Below are positions 25,101 through 34,100 of a DNA stretch of 64,000 bases, in pieces. The notes beneath the pieces were generated by a model. It searched no databases and was not told the DNA's origin. It saw nothing but the letters and a program-made list of their open reading frames with translations. Source of the stretch: Symbiodinium natans (taxonomy: Eukaryota > Sar > Dinophyceae > Suessiales > Symbiodiniaceae). How positions within the stretch are numbered: position 1 is the stretch's first letter; every line of letters begins with the position of its first letter. Location of the stretch: NCBI GenBank assembly GCA_905221605.1, contig CAJNDS010002135.1, forward strand, positions 1,330,001 through 1,394,000. Direction: 5' to 3'. The position numbers and the translations under genes are program-made.

Positions 25101-28100
25101 TCGGAGCCAGTGTTCGCTGTTGGAGGTCCTGAATATGACCCTCCTAAACCCAAGAAGGAAAACATAAACTCTCCCAAGGGCCTAGACTTTAAACCCTAAA
25201 CCCTAACCCCTAAACCCTAAATACAGTTCTAGGGCTCACTTTCAAGGCTCCGCAAAGCTGCGCACAACAGCTATTATTTGCTTAAGAACCCCAGGAGAAT
25301 GAAACAGTCATATTCCTGATGCTACCCGAAATAATTAAGGAGGAATGTGTTGCTTATTTTTTCGGGGCTCTTGGTCTTTGAAGGCTTCGCAGAGAAGCGG
25401 CCAAGGAACCCTGAACCCTAAATCCTAAACCCTAAGGACAAGAGGCCGATCCGCGATCCTTCCATCTGAAGCTGGACGGCCAGAAACAACACGTTGGCGA
25501 CGAGGACGCACGAGATGATCCTGAGAGCCCCAAACCCTAAACCCTAAACCCTAAACCGGCGTGGTCATCTGGACTCTGTTGAAGACTAGGTGAGACCCTT
25601 GCTGGTTTTATCAGTGGTGCAACTTATTGCAGTCCAGTGCCTGATCCGCCAGTCATCACAAACTGCTACCAAAGGTTTAGGGTTTAGGGTTTAGGGTTTA
25701 GGGTTCAGGGTTCAGGGTTCAGTGTTTAACTCTGGATGAGTGCAGCTCCCTACTACTGCAGTCGCGGAAGGGCATGGGTTCCGGTCATGTAGCCTCACAA
25801 AGGTCACGAAGCCTCACACAGATGGGTGGTTGTCAAAATCATGATCCCTTTTTTGGGGTACCCTAAATGTTAGGTGCCGTATTGGAACAGGGATCCAAAA
25901 AGGGGCCATAATATTTACCAACCACCCAGATGGGGTTTACGATATTGGGTACCTTGCCGGGGTTTAGGGTTTAGGGTTTAGGGTTTAGGGTTTAGGGTTA
26001 TTATCAGGGGATCCTATCATCTGGGGGTCTTTATTGGGGTCCCCTATTGTCTAATGCAGGGTTCCTGTGGCGCTTTCAGGCCAAGTGTCGCGTCAAAGTA
26101 GCTGGACTGCAGGAACTGCCTCCCAGCCCACGCAGAGGTGTGAGTCCACAGGGTGATTGATCTTCAGGTTTCAGTCCAGCACCGAACTTTGACGCAGTTG
26201 AAGAAATAGAGTTCTTCTAAGCGAGGGGAGTTCAAGGGGGTTTATGTAACCCAAGGTTCCCGAATACTCCCCACTACGCTAAGGCTCCCTACATAGGTAC
26301 CTACCTCCCCTCCCTTAAGAACCCTATCATAGTTGGGATGGTTCGCGAACAGAGCCTAGACCCCAAACCCTTAGCCAAGGAAGCTTCCAGCTTCATGGTA
26401 CGGACGTTGGGAATTTCGATTCGTCACATGGCTTAGATTTAAACTGTGGGCCTTCTCTCACACGCTGAAACCGAAACCCCGGACCCTAAACCCCTAAAAC
26501 CTCTAAATCCTAAACCCTAAACCCCAAACCCGGCCCAAACCGTAAAACCCTGAACCCTGAACCCGCAACCCTAAACCCTAAACCCCAACCCTATATCCTG
26601 ACCAGTCTTTACGGGGGTGCCTGGAGAAGTACTTCCCAAGCTCCTTTCTATAAGAACCCTGACATGAAAAGTGCCAGAACAGAACCTAAGGGTTTAGGGT
26701 TAGGGTTTAGGGTTTAGGGTTTAGGGTTTAGGGTTTAGGGTTTAGGGTTTAGGGTTTAGGGTTTAGGGTTTAGGGTTTAGGGTTTAGGGCTTAGGGTTTA
26801 GGGTTTTGGGCTAGGGTTTCAGGAGCCCAAGGCCTCACATAACCTTAAGAACTCAAACGCGAGGCCCTGCACACTCTCTGGGCCCCCAAACTACCTAATG
26901 TCATTCTGGGATTCATGCCCTATTGATTGTGGGTTAGGGTTTAGGGTTTAGGGTTTAGGGTTTAGGGTTTAGGATTTAGGGTTTAGGGTTTAGGGGTCGA
27001 GGGTTATCATCGACTAGATGGTAGCCTTTGGGGCCACAGGCAAGCAGGACTTCTAGCACCTGCTGGTGCAAGCAGGCCAAGCGGGGTTCAGGGCTTAGGG
27101 TTTAGGGTTTAGGGTTTAGGGTTTAGGGCTGGATCACTGACTCGGGGGGCATGCGCCTTCGCACGTGTAAGCCCTTAACACCCAGACAGGGTTTTGGGAC
27201 TGAGGGTCTATATATATAGGGTGTCTAGGGCTTAGGGTTCCGAACCCTAAGCCCCAAACCCTCTACCGCGACTACAGCCCCGCTGCCTGAGCTTGTGCAT
27301 CAAGGTCGCCTTCTCCTTCGTTCGGTTTAGGGCTTAGGGCTTACGCATGCGGTCCATGGGACAGTCTCAGAAAATAGACACCAACCACAGAATATACATA
27401 TATGATGAATACATATGTATAGATACATATATATATATATTTCTATATACATATATATATATCCTAATTGAAACGCATGGAGTCTGTCTGTAAAATCTAA
27501 ATTTTTGGGGGGATTCGATTTTATAATTGGCCATTGCAAAGAAGCAGATGGGCCGCGCCTTTTCTACCCCACCCCGGCTTCGCCACCCCCCACCTCTCCC
27601 TACCTTGGTTTTGTGTGTCGTTGAGACTTCGGGCCTTTAGGGTTTAGGGTTTAGGGTTTAGGGTTTAGGGTTTAGGGTTTAGGGTTATAGGGCTTAGGTT
27701 CACACAGAGGCTCCATCCATGCATCGGGTCAGCAAGACTGCAAGACCCAAGCAAAACTCAAGATGGTGTGTCATCGCCAGTGGAGGCGAATGCACCCTGA
27801 AAGCCTAGAAGGCAAAGACCCTGAAACCCCTTAAACCCTTAAACCCCTTAATCCCGTGAAACCTTCAACCCTTAAACCTTTAACCCCTTAAACTTAAACC
27901 CTACCCGCATCATCGCCTACGTCCGGCCCCAAAACAAGTCCGAAATCCCTAGCCAGACCCATGCTGCTCAAGAACCTTGTAAAGGTTTGAAATTTAGGGT
28001 TGAGGGTCTCACCCTCCCCCTCCTCCCTCCTCACAATCCCAAACAAGGCGCCCTCAACCCGAAACCCCGCAAAGCCTCCACTTCAATGTCGGCCATGTCT

Positions 28101-31100
28101 GCAGTGTCTGGCAGCTTCTCGCCCAAGCCTCAGGTTGCGGGCTTAGGCTGGCTAGGGTTTAAGAGGACACAACCCTAAGATCCCAAACACGAAACCCTCT
28201 AAACCCTCTAAACCCTCTAAACCCTCTAAACCCTCTAAACCCTCTAAACCCCAAGCCCTACACCCCAAACCCTGAACCCTAAACGGCAGAGGACATATTT
28301 TTGAGGTGTGGCGCCACACCTTTCGTTTGAAGGTGTGGCGGGGTGGTTTTTTGCTTGAAGATGACCTCCGAAAAGAAGTGCCGCGGGATCTCCTTCGTCT
28401 CCTTCGCAGCCCTTGACTTTAGGGTTTAGGGTTTAGGGTTTAGGGTTTAGGGTTTAGGGTTTAGGGTTTAGGGTTTAGGGTTTAAGGTTTAAAACACTTG
28501 CTAGCCCGAAAACAAAAAGCTTGCTGACAAACATTCAAAGATCTAGATCAGGCACGATGTGCCTGACGACGCGCAAGGGACTGGTGGTGGTGGTGGTGGT
28601 GGCGGCGGCGGTGGTGGTGATGGTGCGTCGTCGAGGGGGGGGACAATTTTTGCCGGTGGGTGTGGCATTGCCTTGGTTTGTATTGTCTTGGGTTGTGGTG
28701 CTTTCGGTCGTGGCATTTCCTTGGGTTCGGGTTTTGTTTTGGCTGTGGTGGTGAAAGTGGTGGTGTCTTCCATTTGCAAACACAATGCTCGCATCGTGGC
28801 TTCGGAAGGGGTTCATATGCTTTGAAGCAAGCTTTTTAAAGGCTTTTTGCGCCGAACTTGCAAACCAATACTCGCAGGGGGGGGGGGGGGGGGGGGGGGC
28901 TTGCATCACGACTTTGGAAGGGATTCGCATGCTTTGAAGCAAGCTTGCCCGGCTTAAAAAAGCGGGGGGGGGGGGGGGGCGCAGCCCCCCCATTTGCCCC
29001 CATTTCCCAACTCAATCCTCGCACTACGTATGCTTTGAAGCAAGCTTGCCCGGCTATGAAAAAAAGTGGGGCGGTTGGGAGGAGGCGCAGTCCCCCCCCC
29101 CCATGTGCAAACAAGCTTTAAACAAGCGGGGGGGGTTGGGGTGGCTGCCCCGCTTAAACGGGACCAAGAGACCACAGGGACCACAGGGACCACGGGGACC
29201 ACAGGGACCAGGGAAGGTTCGCCACACTTTAAAACAAAAAATCCCGCCACACCGGGACCGGGAGACCAGGGGACCCAGGGTCCGCCACGCCTTCAGCCTG
29301 TGAAAAAAAATAGGGCCCACCCTAAGCCAACAGCCTAAGCTCCAAACCATCCCCTGCCATCCCAAACCCTAAACGCTAAACGCCAAACCCTACACCCCAA
29401 ACTCCAAACCATCCCAAACCCTAGACCCCATACCCTAAACCCCATACCCTAAACCCGAAACCCTAAACCCTAAACCCCAAACCCTAAACCCTAAACCCTA
29501 AACCCCAAACCCTAAGCTGCTGAAGGACTCTTGGCCGTATGGGTCGCAAGGTCCATGGGCTCGAGGGTCTCCCGCCAGTCACCTGAAAGTGAGGCTGGAG
29601 TCTCGCATCTAGGGTTTAGGGTTTAGGGTTTAGGGTTTAGGGCTCGGGGAAAGGGACTTAGGGTTTAGGGCTTGGGGTTTGGGAATGTAGAGTTTGGGAG
29701 TTGGGGCTTATGCAGCATACACATATCCAGACTACCTGGGATCTGAAAGTAAAGAACCGATGGCATTCAACTCGGTGGTATCCATTTTGAGGTTTGCAAG
29801 GCCCTAAACCCTAAACCCTAAACCCTAAACCCTAAACCCTAAACCCTAAACCCTAAACCCTAAACCCTAAACCCTAAACCCTGAACCCTAAGACGCAGGA
29901 CACCTCAAATGGGGTTTCAGCTTCAGGACGCGCCCCCCCCCCCCCCCCCCCCCAGGGAAACCCTCTAAGTCATCGTCCTTGGCTGCACTCAGGAGGGTAG
30001 CTATAAATAAAACTTTTAGCTGCCTTAATCAGAAACCCAATAAACCCAAAAAAGATAAGGATCTAAAGTTACAGTAAAGTACCACAAGGTATCATGGGTT
30101 TCCCTACTGCCCCCTCTATACTAACCGCCCCCCGCCCCCCCTACTAGGTTCTCCACTTCAACCACCTCAAATCGGCATAATTGTCCCTAAATACCCTTAA
30201 CTATGGCGGGAACCTAATGGGGGGGGGGGGGGGGGGTTTAGGGTTTAGGGTTTAGGTTTAGGGTTTAGGGTTTAGGGTTTAGGGTGGTAGTATAGAGCAG
30301 GGGAACCCATGAATAAGGGGCTTCGGGTTGGGGTTTACCTGCACGCGACACTGCTTCTTGAAGCGTGGAAAAGGGATATTTGGGTGCCTAAAGCTGCCTC
30401 ATGTGGGGGTGAGGGGGGGGGGGGGTGGGCGTTGTTGGTTTAGGGTTTAGGGTTTAGGGTTTAGGGTTTAGGGTTTAGGGTTTAGGGTTTAGGGTTTAGG
30501 GTTTAGGGTTTAGGGTTTAGGGTTTAGGGTTCGCTGTTGGTTTCTTCACGTGAACATACTGAAGACAGAAAATTCATCGATCAATCAAACCGCTCTGTGT
30601 AGTTTCAGCATGTGTTCGAAGCTAAACACCCCAGAAACGCGAGAAACCTAGCCAAATGCCCTAACTAAGCCCGACAACCCATCCGCTCCTGAAGCACCGA
30701 AAGAGAAGCACATAGCAACGTCGTTTCGGGTTTAGGCCTTGATTTAGGGTAAATAGGGCTCACGTGGACCTCCTGGATGGTAGCGTTTTAGGGTACAGGG
30801 TTTAGGGAGTAAGGCTATAGGAGCATGCTGGGCGTTGGTGTTATGCAGCTCTTTGGGGGACTGAAGCCTGGAGACCCTACAGCGCGCCGGGGGTTCAGAG
30901 CGCCAGGGACCCCAAACCCCAAACCCCTAAACCCCTAAACCCCGACACCCGAAACCTTGAGCACCAAGTGTAGGGTTCGTTTAGAGCTCGGGGGCTGATG
31001 GGGTTTCGGGCTGAAGCTTGCTGAATCCCTTGAAGATCCTTGAAGGGGGCTGATTTCGGGGGCTATAAATGCACTGAAACCCCTTACTCCCTATCGGGAG

Positions 31101-34100
31101 CTAGCAAGCAAGGCCTGGGGGGCTTTAGAGGGATTAGGGCTGGACAACCCCTAACCCCCCCTTAACCCTAAACCCTAAACCCTAAACTCCAAACCCTAAA
31201 CCTAAACCTTAAACCCCAAACCCTAAACCCTCTCCCAAATCCGACCTGTGCTCACTGCACTCGTCGGCGACTCCGGCGTTGCCTCGCTCGCGCAACGCCC
31301 TAAACGCTGAGCCCTAAAAGTTGGGATGTTCCCCCTTATAAAATTGGAAAGGGCACCCTTTTAAACCCTGGGTTCTTCTTGGGTCTAGTAGTCTAGTAGC
31401 CCTAAACCCTAAACCCTAAACCCTAAGGTTATAAATAGCTATCAGCCACAGCAGCGCGGACCTGAACCCTACAATGAACCCTGCAGCCCTCACCCCCTCT
31501 CCCTCAAAGCAGACAGCTTGAAAGGTTCTGGGTTTAGGGTTTAGGGTTTAGGTTCATAGGGATTCTCGTCGGGGGTACGAGAATCCCTACTAAGGACTGT
31601 TTTCGTAGAAGGGTGAGCATCCCAACCTAGAAGCATCCTGGCGGCCCGGGAGTCCTCGCCGATGCCGGCCCGAAACCCTGACTATTCATAACCATAAACC
31701 CTAAACCCCAACTCCCAAACCCCAAACCACATCCTATATGAACCACCGAGTTGTGGGTTCAGGGTTTCAACTACTACTTTGCTTAAGAGTCACCAGTAAG
31801 CAAACAAAAACAGTCATCAGCACCATGCTACCCCAATAAGGGAGAATGTGTTGTTTTATTTGAACTATTTCTTGCCGGGGGGGGGGGGGGGTTCTCAAAC
31901 AAACTAGTAGTTGACACCCTAAACCCACAACTCGGTGGTTCATATAGGATGTGGTTTGGGGTTTGGGATTTGGGGTTTGGGGTTTGGGGTCTAGGGTGTA
32001 GGGTTTAGGGTTGAGGGCAACTGGCGCTTTGGGGTACCGAGATCCTGTGATTCCCTACTGCGAACAAGTTTAGGGTTTAGGGTTTAGGGTTTAGGGTTTT
32101 GGGTCCTCAAGTGCTTTCAATGGGGTTGCTGTGGCGACTCCGGTCGCTCCTACTCCCAAAAAGCCGTAAATTCTTACTGGTCCTGCGGGCATGAGGGAGC
32201 TGTAGGTACCCTAAACCCTAAACTCTAAACCCAAAATTCTGAACCCTAAACCCTGAACTCTGAACCCTAAACCCTAAACCCTAAACCCTAAACCTTAAAC
32301 CCTAAACCCTAAACCCTAAACCCTAAACCCCTAAACCCCTAAACCCTAAACCCTAAACCCCAAACCCCCTATTAAGCCCTACAGCCCTGGCCGCCTGGGC
32401 GGCGAGTTTTGGACAGGAGCGCGCACTGCGCTCGCTCTGCGACTTGGCCACTCGGCCCTGTAGATGGGCCTGGCCACCAGTGGGTTTAGGGTTTAGGGTT
32501 TAGGGTTTTGGGTTTAGGCTTTAGGCTTTAGGCTTTAGGTTTAGGGTTTAGGGTTTAGGGTTTAGGGCTACCCGACATAGGGGTACCCCGAATATACCCC
32601 AAATAGAATCCCCTTAAAGAGACCCGCCAAAAAGGGTACCCCTATTTTCGTAAACCCGTAAGTGGGTCTAGACTTCATCCCTACTCGAATATGAAACCCC
32701 TCGCGCCCCCAAAGAAACACACACCCACAAAAAGCAAAGAAGAGAAGGAGGCTAAAGGAAGCAAGGTGCTTTATGCTTCAGGGAATTGTGAGGATTTTTG
32801 GCACCACGGTGACAAGGCCTCGGGCTTTGAGGTAGAGTTTTGGCTTTAAAAAAATATGAGGTTTGTGTATTCCCAAGCGAGTGTTTGTAAAGGAAGCTGG
32901 GGTGGCTGTGGGATCCCTGGCTGCAACATTCCTGTGGGTGTTAGAGTAGGGTTTAGGGTCTAGGGCCCCTGGACCCTAAACCCTAGACCCCAAACCTCTA
33001 GACCCCAAACCCTAGGGTTTAGGGTTTAGGGTTTAGGGTTTAGGGTTTAGGGGTTAGGGCTAAACCCCAAACCCTCAACCCTAAACGCACAAACATCTCC
33101 AAGTCAACCCCAGGAGGCACGGAGGCTCACTGGGCCAGGCATTTGCTGACGCCACTTTGTCGCGGCTTCGGCTTGCCCTAAACCCTAAACCCTAAACCCT
33201 AAACCCTAAACCCTAAACCGTGGCCCAGAGGGAACTGGAGGAAGGCACGAGACTATGGTTCAGGGTTGAAGGTTTAAGCCCTAAACCCCAAAAGCTAAGC
33301 CCTAAACCCTAAACCCTAAACCCCAAACCCCAAACCCTAAACCCCAAACGCTAAACCCTAAACCCCAACTGCAACACAGCTGCCTTCAGCTCGTTATTTT
33401 CCATGCGGACCTGGCGCGGTCCCTTTGAGGCTTAGGGTTTAGGGTTTAGGGTTTATGGTTTAGGGCTTAGGGTTTAGGGTTTAGGGTCCAAGATAGGGTC
33501 CCTTTGGGGTCCTTCTTTTTAAGGGTGCCAATGCTATATAGGGGACACAACAAGGCACCATACTTTAGAGAACTGCCTACGTGGGAGCTTCTCTGAGTTT
33601 CTGGAGGTTGTGCTTTCACTTTTTCAAAGGGGGCCACAAAAACATCATGGCACGGGAGGCTCCAAGGACTGGAGTTCAAAATTCGAAGCTAACACCACGG
33701 TCTGTATCCCTGGACCCTCTAGGGTTTAGGGTTTAGGGTTTAGGGTTGTGGAGCCCTAAACCCAAGACTCTAAACACCCTGAGGCTTCACCCATGCGCTT
33801 CGGGAACATTGGGCTCTGGGGATCAGAGACTAGGGCTCTCTTAGAAAAAACGGTCTTTTCGCTTCTAGGCCTCTTCGGGTTTAGGGTTTAGGGTTTAGGG
33901 TTTAGGTTTAAGCTTTAGGATTTAGGGGGTTTGGGGTCTGAGGTTTAGGCGGAATCATGCATGACCAGCCCCTGTAAGGTTGGGCCGAGCCGAGGGCCAC
34001 CCTTGTAAGACCCTAAACCCGAAACCCGAAACCCGAAATCCTAGACCCTAGACCCTAAACCCTAAACCCTAAACCGATACACTAAACCGAAATTTCTAAA

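Noticed and set aside
25090-25135. Minus-strand exon-like VIFRTSNSEHWLREL
   Set aside because: Would sit between S1 and the S1-S2 loop, but those two already join in phase without it; plus strand is open as well.
26060-26130. Minus-strand AGRQFLQSSYFDATLGLK
   Set aside because: Looks like protein but has no phase-compatible place between the exons at 26598 and 25635.
28535-28993. 152-codon Thr/Pro-rich ORF and partners
   Set aside because: Arises from GGT repeats and poly-G runs.
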